Below are positions 1-5,662 of a DNA stretch of 11,993 nucleotides, one piece after another; the stretch's first letter is position 1; every line of letters starts with the position of its first letter. A program made the translations under genes and the position numbers. Source of the stretch: CAZHGD01 sp964531735. Its GTDB lineage: Bacteria > Armatimonadota > UBA10988. Under the pieces are notes generated by a model. That model worked only from the letters and a program-made list of their open reading frames with translations, was not told the DNA's origin and did no database searches. The stretch covers positions 1-11,993 of the forward strand of contig CAZHGD010000212.1 of NCBI GenBank assembly GCA_964531735.1, given 5' to 3'.

Positions 1-537
1 CAGGCGGTGCAGGCGGCCGAGCGCCTGGCGGCTGACTGGCAGGCGTGGTGCGGCCGCCCGGGCGAACCGCGCGCGGTCTGGCCGCAGGCAGCGGCCGCGG
101 CCGAGCCAGACGCCAACCTGGTGCTGTTCGGCGGGCCCGATGAGAACGAGTTGGTCCGGCGCGTGGCGGACTGGCCCGGCCTGCCGTTTCGGCCACTGAC
201 CGACGGCCTGGCGCTCGATGGGGGCAGCTACTGCGGCGACCGCGTCGGTTACCTGGCGCTGCACCCGGTGCCCTGGCAGCCCGAGCGGCTGATGCTGTTG
301 TGCCGCGGCTGGCCGGGCAGCGATATCGATCCGGCCGAGTGGCCGCCTGAGGTGCTGGGCAAGGACCTGGAGCGGCTGCCCTGGCAGTTCCCGGACCTGG
401 TGGTGTGGGATCAGACGCGGCCCTGCCGACTGACCGTGCAGCCGCCGTTGCGGCACCTGCCCGACGCCTGGCTGCTGGCGGCCACCTTCGGTCCCGGCTG
501 GGGCTGGGTGGGCGCTCGGGTGTGGCGGCGAGGCTAA
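1..537 (+). CDS. C-terminal fragment of an unidentified protein (5' end outside window)
   Basis: The frame is open from the first base and ends at TAA 535-537, giving about 178 residues. A GTG at 7 is possible as a start, but no Shine-Dalgarno sequence is visible and the frame runs off the window, so I treat this as the 3' end of a longer gene. The fragment contains a Rossmann-like stretch, NLVLFGGPDENELVRRV, then a short strand-rich section (residues about 60-110) and a Trp-rich end. The 'NLVLFG-DEN' pattern followed by 'GYLALHPVP-PERLMLLC' resembles the C-terminal parts of some large secreted alpha/beta-hydrolase or peptidase-like proteins of environmental bacteria. That is a recollection of style, not an identification. 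It converges with the DUF1634 gene, and the stop codons of the two genes overlap. The coding call is firm because the codon bias is strong; the function is unknown. Confidence 0.75.
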   Translation, partial: QAVQAAERLAADWQAWCGRPGEPRAVWPQAAAAAEPDANLVLFGGPDENELVRRVADWPGLPFRPLTDGLALDGGSYCGDRVGYLALHPVPWQPERLMLLCRGWPGSDIDPAEWPPEVLGKDLERLPWQFPDLVVWDQTRPCRLTVQPPLRHLPDAWLLAATFGPGWGWVGARVWRRG

Positions 538-845
538 CGGGCCAGCAGACCGCTGGCCGCCAGTTCCGCGAGCACCAGGACCGCCACCGCGACCTCGGCC
601 CAGCGTCGCCGCCGCGCCAGGGCGACCAGCACCAGGAACACGCGCGCGGCCGGCAGGCAGGCCAGGGCCAGGACACCGGCCGTCATCAAGCGCACTCCCG
701 GCTCCGCGCGCCAGTGACAAGCCGGCCCCGGCCAGGCTGCCGCTCCGCGCCCGACGGTCCACAGCCAACCGGCGACCATCAACGTGGTGGCCGCGAGCGT
801 GAAGGCCACGGCCAGGGCTCGCTGCCAGCGGTCGTGCGTGGTCAT
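534..845 (-). CDS. DUF1634 family small membrane protein
   Basis: This encodes 103 residues starting at ATG 845-843, with a Shine-Dalgarno GGGAG 7 bases upstream. The same frame stays open further upstream to about 1652, but that part is only the shadow of the permease gene. Three hydrophobic helices are visible, at about residues 9-31, 51-77 and 82-101. The third is preceded by the basic loop ARRRRW and the second carries the LPAARV segment; this matches DUF1634 in size and topology. Family members are frequently encoded directly beside TauE/SafE permeases, as here, and probably act as a small partner subunit, though no reaction is known. The ATG overlaps the permease stop as ATGA, indicating translational coupling. 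The gene is the last of the GAF-permease-DUF1634 operon. Its stop interlocks with that of the convergent gene. Confidence 0.85.
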   Translation of the reverse strand: MTTHDRWQRALAVAFTLAATTLMVAGWLWTVGRGAAAWPGPACHWRAEPGVRLMTAGVLALACLPAARVFLVLVALARRRRWAEVAVAVLVLAELAASGLLAR

Positions 846-1621
846 CGTCCGGCTCCCAGAGCGAACATGCGCAAGCTGATCAGCACGAGCACGCCGACGA
901 GCAGGCCGCGGAGCCAGTGGGCGCGCGCCCGCGGCAGCAGGTAGGCACCGGTGGTGGCGCCGGCGAAGATGCCCACGGCCGTGGGGACGACGACCAAGGC
1001 ATGGATGTCGCCGCGGCCGAGGTAGACCAGCACGCTGGCGGCGGCGGTCAGGCCGACCATGAAGTTGCTGGTGGCCGTCGCCACGCCCAGCGGCACCTCC
1101 ATCACGGCGTACATCAGCGGCACCTGCAGGAAGCCGCCGCCGACGCCGAGCATTCCGGACAGCAGGCCGGCGAGCGACGACGCGGCCAGGCCCGTGGCCC
1201 AGCGGCGCGGCTGGTAGTCGGTGCAGAACAGGCGCTCCGGGCTGTCGGGTGGCCCGGCGGGTCGGCGCAGTCCGATGAACGCCGCGGTGGCCAAGGCGAC
1301 GGCGCCGAACAGCAGACTGAGCGTCGGCGCGGGCAGCCAGCCGGCGGCCCGGCCACCGGCGATGGCGCCGGCGATGGTGGCGGCCTGCAACCGGAGTGCC
1401 AACGACCAGTCCGGTCCGCGTCCCGGCCGCGTCACCGCCGCAACGCCGGCCGACGTGGCGATCACACAGACCAGCGAGGTACCGACGGCGACGCGCATGG
1501 GCAAGCCGAACGCCACCGTCAGGGCCGGTACCAGGAAGATGCCGCCACCAAGCCCGAGCAGGGCGCCGAGCAGTCCCGCCAGCAGCCCGACCGCCACCAG
1601 TGCCAGCGCCCCAGTCAGCAT
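842..1621 (-). CDS. TauE/SafE family anion permease (copy 1)
   Basis: This 259-residue integral membrane protein has the internal two-fold repeat typical of TauE/SafE sulfite/sulfonate exporters. The glycine-rich signature occurs twice, GLGGGIFLVPAL at residues 23-34 and GVGGGFLQVPLM at 159-170, each in the first helix pair of a half. About eight hydrophobic segments are separated by a polar central loop at 118-140. Length and repeat fit the family. Members move small anions such as sulfite, sulfoacetate or other organosulfur compounds across the inner membrane, but the substrate cannot be read from this sequence. The ATG lies 3 bases after the GAF gene stop and lacks a strong Shine-Dalgarno sequence, so translation probably depends on coupling. 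The stop overlaps the DUF1634 start by 4 bases. It differs clearly from the second permease at 2751-3575, so the two are not a recent duplication. Confidence 0.9.
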   Translation of the reverse strand: MLTGALALVAVGLLAGLLGALLGLGGGIFLVPALTVAFGLPMRVAVGTSLVCVIATSAGVAAVTRPGRGPDWSLALRLQAATIAGAIAGGRAAGWLPAPTLSLLFGAVALATAAFIGLRRPAGPPDSPERLFCTDYQPRRWATGLAASSLAGLLSGMLGVGGGFLQVPLMYAVMEVPLGVATATSNFMVGLTAAASVLVYLGRGDIHALVVVPTAVGIFAGATTGAYLLPRARAHWLRGLLVGVLVLISLRMFALGAGR

Positions 1622-1624
1622 GGC

Positions 1625-2671
1625 TCAGCCCAGCGCCAGGAAGCGGTACCACTCGGCGAGATCCAGCTTCAGGTCGGCGTAGCGGTTCTGCAGCGCACCG
1701 TGCAGTTCGGCTTTCTCGATGGCCAGCGCCACCAGCCGCGCCACCGCGGTGAGGTAGCTCTGCGCGACGGGTCCGAACGGCCGCGGGCAGGCCGAGTAGG
1801 CTCGCAGGACACCGGTCGACCGGCCCTCCAGCGTCAGCGGCACGACCAGGGCCGCGCAGATGCCCTCGCGGACCAGTGCCTCCGGATACTGCCAGCCGGG
1901 CTCCGAGGCCACGTCACGAATGACCACCGTCTCGCCGGCCAGCGCCCGCTGGTCGACCGGACTGCCGGCGACGGTCACCTCGCCTTTGGCGCGGTAGGTC
2001 TCGCTCAGGCCCACCGCCGCCACCAGCCGGAGCGTGCCCCCGTCGGCGTCGAGCAGGCGCACCGACGCCGCGGTGAAGCCCATCTCGGCGACGGTGGTGG
2101 CCAGCACGCTGTGCAGCATCGGCGCCAGTTCCAGCGAGGAGTTGAGCGCCTCGCTCAGGCGCATCAGGCTGTCGTGCAGCCGCGCCTTCTCAATGGCCAG
2201 CGCGCCCAGGTCGGCCAGCACCTGGCACCAGGCTACCTGCCCGGCGCTGACCGCGTCGGCGTGGTCGACGAACACGCGCAGCACACCGATGACTCGCTGG
2301 CGGAGCGAGAGCGGCACCACCAGCGCCGCATGGAGTCCCTCGGCCGCCGCTTGCGACGCGTAGGGGTAGTCGGGCTCAGCGCAGAGATCGGCGCTGAGCA
2401 CCGTCTCGCCGGCCAGCACCCGCCGGTCGACTTCGCGTTGCGACACGCAGACCGGGCCCTTGCCCAGCCAGCGGTCACTCAGGCCCAGCGCGCCTTTCAG
2501 TTCGAGTCGGTCGCCGTCGGGACCCAGCAAGCGCAGCACGGCCCCCCGCGCGTCGAGAGCGCCTTGAGCGCGCGACAGGAGCACCTGCACGATGTCCTCC
2601 TCGCGCACCAGCTCGCCGAGCGCATGGACCGCCGACTGTAGCTCGCGCAGCACACTCGCCTCATCAACCAC
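1625..2671 (-). CDS. Stand-alone tandem GAF-domain sensor protein
   Basis: This is a soluble protein of 348 residues built of two GAF domains, at about residues 15-160 and 182-322, joined by a helical linker (IEKARLHDSLMRLSEALNSS). The domains look like an internal duplication: both contain a GLS motif, a V-D-R-LAGETV motif and an ALVVPL motif followed by GVLR. GAF domains bind small ligands, haem, Fe-S or other redox cofactors. Five cysteines are present (about 75, 97, 149, 272, 295). There is no kinase, GGDEF, HTH or ATPase output domain. A GTG at 2677 would give 350 residues, but the strong GGGAGGTGA (2682-2674) overlaps that codon and lies 5 bases from the in-frame GTG at 2671, so I choose 2671. 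It is the first gene of the operon with TauE/SafE and DUF1634, suggesting it senses the transported compound or a redox stress and acts through protein contacts. Confidence 0.88.
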   Translation of the reverse strand: MVDEASVLRELQSAVHALGELVREEDIVQVLLSRAQGALDARGAVLRLLGPDGDRLELKGALGLSDRWLGKGPVCVSQREVDRRVLAGETVLSADLCAEPDYPYASQAAAEGLHAALVVPLSLRQRVIGVLRVFVDHADAVSAGQVAWCQVLADLGALAIEKARLHDSLMRLSEALNSSLELAPMLHSVLATTVAEMGFTAASVRLLDADGGTLRLVAAVGLSETYRAKGEVTVAGSPVDQRALAGETVVIRDVASEPGWQYPEALVREGICAALVVPLTLEGRSTGVLRAYSACPRPFGPVAQSYLTAVARLVALAIEKAELHGALQNRYADLKLDLAEWYRFLALG

Positions 2672-2698
2672 AGTCACCTCCCGACGACCAGGCCTGGC

Positions 2699-2726
2699 TT
2701 GACAGAGCCTGGCGCGGTGATAGCAT
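2699..2726 (+). promoter_or_regulatory. Sigma70-like promoter for second TauE/SafE gene, with flanking repeats
   Basis: A perfect -35 TTGACA (2699-2704) is followed after 16 bases by TAGCAT (2721-2726), which matches TATAAT at four of six positions. It is preceded by TG one base upstream (2718-2719), giving an extended -10. Transcription would begin near 2733, only about 18 bases before the ATG at 2751. The -35 is bracketed by a direct repeat GCCTGGC (2692-2698 and 2707-2713, 15 bases apart). The left copy is part of the perfect palindrome CCAGGCCTGG (2688-2697). These repeats could be operators. The region also lies between two divergent genes, so a regulator here could affect both. Confidence 0.5.
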
Positions 2727-2750
2727 CATCAACAGACCGAAGACTCCGCA

Positions 2751-3575
2751 ATGGCGTATCTGGCCCTCTACTGGTGGCTCCTGCCCGTCGGCCTGCTGGT
2801 CGGCGCCTATGGCACCATGATCGGTGCCGGCGGCGGTTTCCTCCTGGTGCCGCTGCTGTTGCTGGCGTACCCGCGCGACAGCTCCGACACCATTACCAGC
2901 ATCGCTCTGGCCGTCGTCTTCTTCAACGCGACTTCCGGATCGGTGGCCTACGCGCGCAAAGGTCGCGTCGACTACCGCTCCGGCGCCTGGTTCGCCATCG
3001 CCACCGTGCCGGGCGCCATCCTCGGTGCGTTGACGACCCGCTACGTGCCACGGCACCTGTTCAACACGGTGTTCGGCATCCTGATGCTGCTCATGGGTGC
3101 CCTCTTGGCCTGGCGTCCTGAGCGACGCGCGCCCGGAGCGTCCCACGGCCACTCCGGCACCACGCATCGCGTCCTGGTCGAGGCCGATGGCACGCGCCAC
3201 GCGTTCAGCTACGACCTGCGGCTGGGCTTGGCGCTCAGCGCCGCCGTGGGCTACGTGTCCAGCCTACTCGGCATCGGCGGCGGCATCATCCATGTGCCCG
3301 CGCTGGCCGGTCTGTTGAACTTCCCGGTGCACCTCGCCACGGCCACCTCGCATTTCGTGCTGGCCATCATGGCGCTGGTGGGCACGCTCGTCCACATCGC
3401 CACGGGCGCGTTCCACGTTGGTTGGCGGCGCACGCTGGTGCTCGGCGTGGGCGTGCTGGCCGGCGCACCACTGGGGGCGCGCCTCTCCGACCGCCTGCGT
3501 GGTCCGTGGATCATCCGCAGCCTGGCGTTCGGCCTGGCCCTGGTCGGCCTGCGGCTGTTGCTGTCCGCGAGCTGA
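2751..3575 (+). CDS. TauE/SafE family anion permease (copy 2)
   Basis: This 274-residue membrane protein has the duplicated TauE/SafE signature, GAGGGFLLVPLL at residues 25-36 and GIGGGIIHVPAL at 174-185. Each half carries about four hydrophobic helices. The central cytoplasmic loop (121-155) is longer than in copy 1 and begins with a His-rich stretch (SHGHSGTTH, 131-139). That could be a metal-binding or regulatory patch, but this is speculation. The family transports sulfite, sulfonates and related small anions; the specific substrate is not apparent. The ATG at 2751 has no strong Shine-Dalgarno sequence but follows a good promoter at 2699-2726. The gene is divergent from the GAF-TauE-DUF1634 operon across about 80 bases, so the two permeases are probably controlled together or in opposition. 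It ends 21 bases before the convergent oxidoreductase, with no convincing terminator. Confidence 0.9.
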   Translation: MAYLALYWWLLPVGLLVGAYGTMIGAGGGFLLVPLLLLAYPRDSSDTITSIALAVVFFNATSGSVAYARKGRVDYRSGAWFAIATVPGAILGALTTRYVPRHLFNTVFGILMLLMGALLAWRPERRAPGASHGHSGTTHRVLVEADGTRHAFSYDLRLGLALSAAVGYVSSLLGIGGGIIHVPALAGLLNFPVHLATATSHFVLAIMALVGTLVHIATGAFHVGWRRTLVLGVGVLAGAPLGARLSDRLRGPWIIRSLAFGLALVGLRLLLSAS

Positions 3576-3596
3576 CCGGGCCAGGCCCCACCGTCG

Positions 3597-4595
3597 CTAC
3601 AGGTTCACGCGTTGCCCGCTGGCACTGGCCTGGTACGCGGCCACGCTGATCGCCACGGCGTCGCGGCAGCAGTCCAGGTCCGCGTCGCACGCCTTCGCGT
3701 CCAGCTTGCCCTCCACCAAGGCCACCAGGCGCTCGAGGCGCGTCGGCTCGGCGTCCACCGGCTGGATCTCCTGCGGCGCGCCGGGCTTGCCGTCGGCGAA
3801 CGGCGTGAAGGTGCGGTTGTCGCCCCAGAGGCGCAGCGCGCCCTTGGAGCCGATCACTTCCAGCCCGGTCGGGCCGCCGGTGAACACCCACGACGCTTCG
3901 ATGACGCCGGTGGCGCCACCGTCGAACTTCACCAAGGCAATGCCGTGGTCATCCACCGCCGGGTACTCACCCGACTTGTTCGAGATCTCGGCCGAGACCG
4001 TGGCCACCGGCCCGAAGAAGTAGCGCACGAAGTGCATGGCGTGGGCGCCCATGTCGGCAAAGGCGCCGCCGCCGGCCTTCTCGGGCTGCACGAACCAGTT
4101 CACCTCCGGCCGGTCGAACCAGCGGCCATAGGCGGCGTGGTGCGAGTTGCGGTAGGTGATCTGCGTGATCTCGCCGAGCAGGCCGTCGGCGATCATCTTC
4201 CGCGCGGCCAACGCATGGCCCTGGTACGGCTGGAAGAAGCCGAACACCGCCGGCACGCCGTTGGCGCGGATGGCCTTGAGCATCGAGTCCGCCTCGGCGA
4301 CGTCGAGCGCCATCGGCTTCTCGCAGAAGATGGCCAGCTTGGCCGCGGCGGCCGCCTCGACCAGCGGCTTGTGGCCGGCGTTGTCGGCGCAGATGATCAC
4401 GCCGTCGAGACCGGGCGTGGCCACCGCCTGGGCCAGGTCGGCCTCGAACGGGCAGCCCATGTCCTTGGCAATGGCCTGACCGCGGGAGGCCATGTCGTCC
4501 CAGACCACGATCAGTTCGAGGTCGTCCCGCTTGCGGATGGTGTCCAGATAGCCCGGTGTGTGCGAATGCGCACCACTCAGGAGGGCGAACTTCAT
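3597..4595 (-). CDS. Gfo/Idh/MocA family NAD(P)-dependent oxidoreductase
   Basis: This 332-residue cytoplasmic dehydrogenase consists of an N-terminal Rossmann domain (about 1-120) and a C-terminal alpha/beta dimerisation and substrate domain. The EKP motif at 92-94 supplies the conserved Lys93. GGGAFADMGAHAMHF (175-189) supplies the Asp181/His185 pair that completes the usual Lys-Asp-His active site. The nucleotide-binding loop is atypical: instead of GxGxxG it reads LLSGAHSHTPGYL, as in a subgroup of these enzymes. The family oxidises or reduces sugars, inositols and sugar-like compounds; the substrate is not predictable. The frame extends 36 codons upstream to 4703, but ATG 4595 is chosen because homology begins there and an AAAGG sits 8 bases before it. 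A promoter candidate (4639-4667) and a palindrome (4613-4626) lie in its leader, which suggests substrate-controlled expression. Confidence 0.92.
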   Translation of the reverse strand: MKFALLSGAHSHTPGYLDTIRKRDDLELIVVWDDMASRGQAIAKDMGCPFEADLAQAVATPGLDGVIICADNAGHKPLVEAAAAAKLAIFCEKPMALDVAEADSMLKAIRANGVPAVFGFFQPYQGHALAARKMIADGLLGEITQITYRNSHHAAYGRWFDRPEVNWFVQPEKAGGGAFADMGAHAMHFVRYFFGPVATVSAEISNKSGEYPAVDDHGIALVKFDGGATGVIEASWVFTGGPTGLEVIGSKGALRLWGDNRTFTPFADGKPGAPQEIQPVDAEPTRLERLVALVEGKLDAKACDADLDCCRDAVAISVAAYQASASGQRVNL

Positions 4596-4612
4596 GTCGA
4601 TGCCTTTCGTGG

Positions 4613-4626
4613 CTGCCGCGCGGCAG
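4613..4626. promoter_or_regulatory. Perfect 14-base palindrome in oxidoreductase leader (operator candidate)
   Basis: CTGCCGCGCGGCAG is its own reverse complement and has a central CG, the symmetry expected of LacI/GalR-type operators. It lies 17 bases upstream of the oxidoreductase ATG and just downstream of the predicted start of transcription, where a bound repressor would block RNA polymerase. A second, shorter palindrome, TCCGCGGA, lies at 4631-4638. In so GC-rich a sequence palindromes of this composition arise by chance more easily. No LacI-type regulator gene is in the window. Confidence 0.35.
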
Positions 4627-4638
4627 TTGCTCCGCGGA

Positions 4639-4667
4639 ACACTAGCAGACGCGGTGACCCGAAGCAA
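4639..4667 (-). promoter_or_regulatory. Possible sigma70-like promoter for Gfo/Idh/MocA gene
   Basis: On the minus strand TTGCTT (4667-4662) is separated by 17 bases from TAGTGT (4644-4639). Each box matches the consensus at three of six positions, mainly the most conserved ones. It lies in the 107-base gap between the two minus-strand genes. It would give the oxidoreductase its own transcript starting near 4632, independent of the upstream 4703-5500 gene. Confidence 0.35.
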
Positions 4668-4702
4668 CCGCGACTTGCCGGGCGGGGCGCGGTCGGCAGG
4701 CA

Positions 4703-5500
4703 CTACTTGCGTTGGTCGCCAAACCGCGCATTGGCCCGTGAGACGAACGTGGCCGGCGTCCAGACCGCGACCTCGCCGGTCGGGTCAACGTCGTGTGGTC
4801 CGATGGCCGCCAGCAGGTAGGGCTGGAGCGGCAGGCGGTGTCGCACCTTGAGTGGGTGGACGCCGTCGCGCGCGGCCAGGCCGTCGGTGATGAGGCGGTG
4901 CGCGTCGAAGTAGAGACGGACCCCCGGCTCATACACCGCGTCTTCGTTGCAGGTCATGCGGCCGCTCTGCCGCGAGGCGATGACGAACTCGCAGCCGAGG
5001 CGGTCCAGGTAGCCCAGGTTGACGTAGTCGCCGTAGTCGTCCGGTTCTTCGAGCAGCAGCTTGCCGATCTGCACCGTGTCCGGCAGGCAGGCCACCGCGC
5101 GCAGCTCTCCCGCGGCCGCGATCTGCGGCCAGGCGGCGCGCGGCGTGGAGTGTACGAGATATCGGGCATCCGTCGGTCGGACGACGGGTCCCGCCGGGTT
5201 GGCCGCGAGGGCCGCCGCGACCAGGCTGTCCACGTCGGTGCCCGACGGTGCCTGGACCAGCACGCGCCGGCCCTGTGCGGCTTCGTAGCGCAGGAAGTCG
5301 GCCAGTCGCGGCGGCGTGTCGTGGTTGGCCAGTCCGAGGCCGAAGTGCCAGACGCGCGTGTGGGGCTCGCGACCGATCGGGCAGCGCTCGTCGAGGCCGG
5401 CGGTCAGGGTCAACAGGCTCCAGCCGTCGTAGCCACCGTCGGTGCTGAACGGGTTGGGTGCCGCGGGCGTCCAGTCGTCGGGCGTGGTGTGGCAGAGCAT
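4703..5500 (-). CDS. Unknown protein with RNA 2'-phosphotransferase/ART-like region
   Basis: This 265-residue soluble protein has no signal peptide or membrane helix. I do not recognise the N-terminal part (1-110), which reads like an alpha/beta domain (residues 79-86 RVLVQAPS, then DVDSLVAAAL). The C-terminal half begins YLVHSTPRAAWPQIAAAGEL (114-133). This resembles the entry strand and helix of the ADP-ribosyltransferase superfamily and KptA/Tpt1 RNA 2'-phosphotransferases (aromatic-x-HxT ... I-x-x-x-G). Later comes GVRLYFDAHRLITDG (193-207), which resembles the KptA 'val-asp-ala ... G' strand. The assignment is tentative; the full KptA catalytic Arg-His-Arg-Arg set cannot be confirmed by eye. 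ATG 5500 has AGGTG 4 bases upstream. It lies 107 bases upstream of the Gfo/Idh/MocA gene on the same strand and is divergent from the ankyrin gene. Coding status is secure from codon use; the function is uncertain. Confidence 0.8.
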   Translation of the reverse strand: MLCHTTPDDWTPAAPNPFSTDGGYDGWSLLTLTAGLDERCPIGREPHTRVWHFGLGLANHDTPPRLADFLRYEAAQGRRVLVQAPSGTDVDSLVAAALAANPAGPVVRPTDARYLVHSTPRAAWPQIAAAGELRAVACLPDTVQIGKLLLEEPDDYGDYVNLGYLDRLGCEFVIASRQSGRMTCNEDAVYEPGVRLYFDAHRLITDGLAARDGVHPLKVRHRLPLQPYLLAAIGPHDVDPTGEVAVWTPATFVSRANARFGDQRK

Positions 5501-5501
5501 C

Positions 5502-5542
5502 GGGCACCTGAACCGCGGGGCACAGCCGGCCGGGCGGTGCCC
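5502..5542 (-). promoter_or_regulatory. Inverted repeat overlapping the ribosome-binding site of the 4703-5500 gene
   Basis: GGGCACC (5502-5508) and GGTGCCC (5536-5542) form a perfect 7-base inverted repeat 27 bases apart. On the minus-strand transcript the proximal arm contains the AGGTG ribosome-binding site immediately before the ATG at 5500, so pairing would hide it. Alternatively the two arms could be a split operator. A weak -10-like TATGCT (5548-5543) lies just upstream. If it is real, transcription would start inside the distal arm and the hairpin would be incomplete. The rest of the 5501-5662 intergenic region shows no convincing promoter for the ankyrin gene. Confidence 0.3.
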
Positions 5543-5662
5543 AGCATAGCACGGCGCGAGGAGGGCAGCACCACCGACTGGTCACTTGTCACCGGCCGCG
5601 CGGTGCGGTAGACCACGCGTATGGGCCGTGCGCACGAGGGTTGACGGACAGGAGCGCCTGCT

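Noticed and set aside
846..1652. Upstream extension of the DUF1634 frame
   Set aside because: The extension is Arg/Gly-rich shadow coding of the permease; a proper ATG with Shine-Dalgarno lies at 845.
917..2641. Plus-strand open frame of 574 codons over the permease and GAF genes
   Set aside because: It is low-complexity Gln/Arg/Gly/His-rich protein with no hydrophobic core, antisense to two well-supported genes.
3576..3596. GGGCC-A-GGCCC palindrome as a terminator between convergent genes
   Set aside because: The usable stem is only 4 bases with a 3-base loop and there is no T-run.
4596..4703. 36-codon N-terminal extension of the oxidoreductase
   Set aside because: It has no Rossmann strand and is rich in Arg/Ala/Ser; the internal ATG has a ribosome-binding site and fits the family start.
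5586..5614. TTGTCA with 17-base spacer to TAGACC as promoter for the ankyrin gene
   Set aside because: The -10 matches only three of six positions and there is no supporting element.
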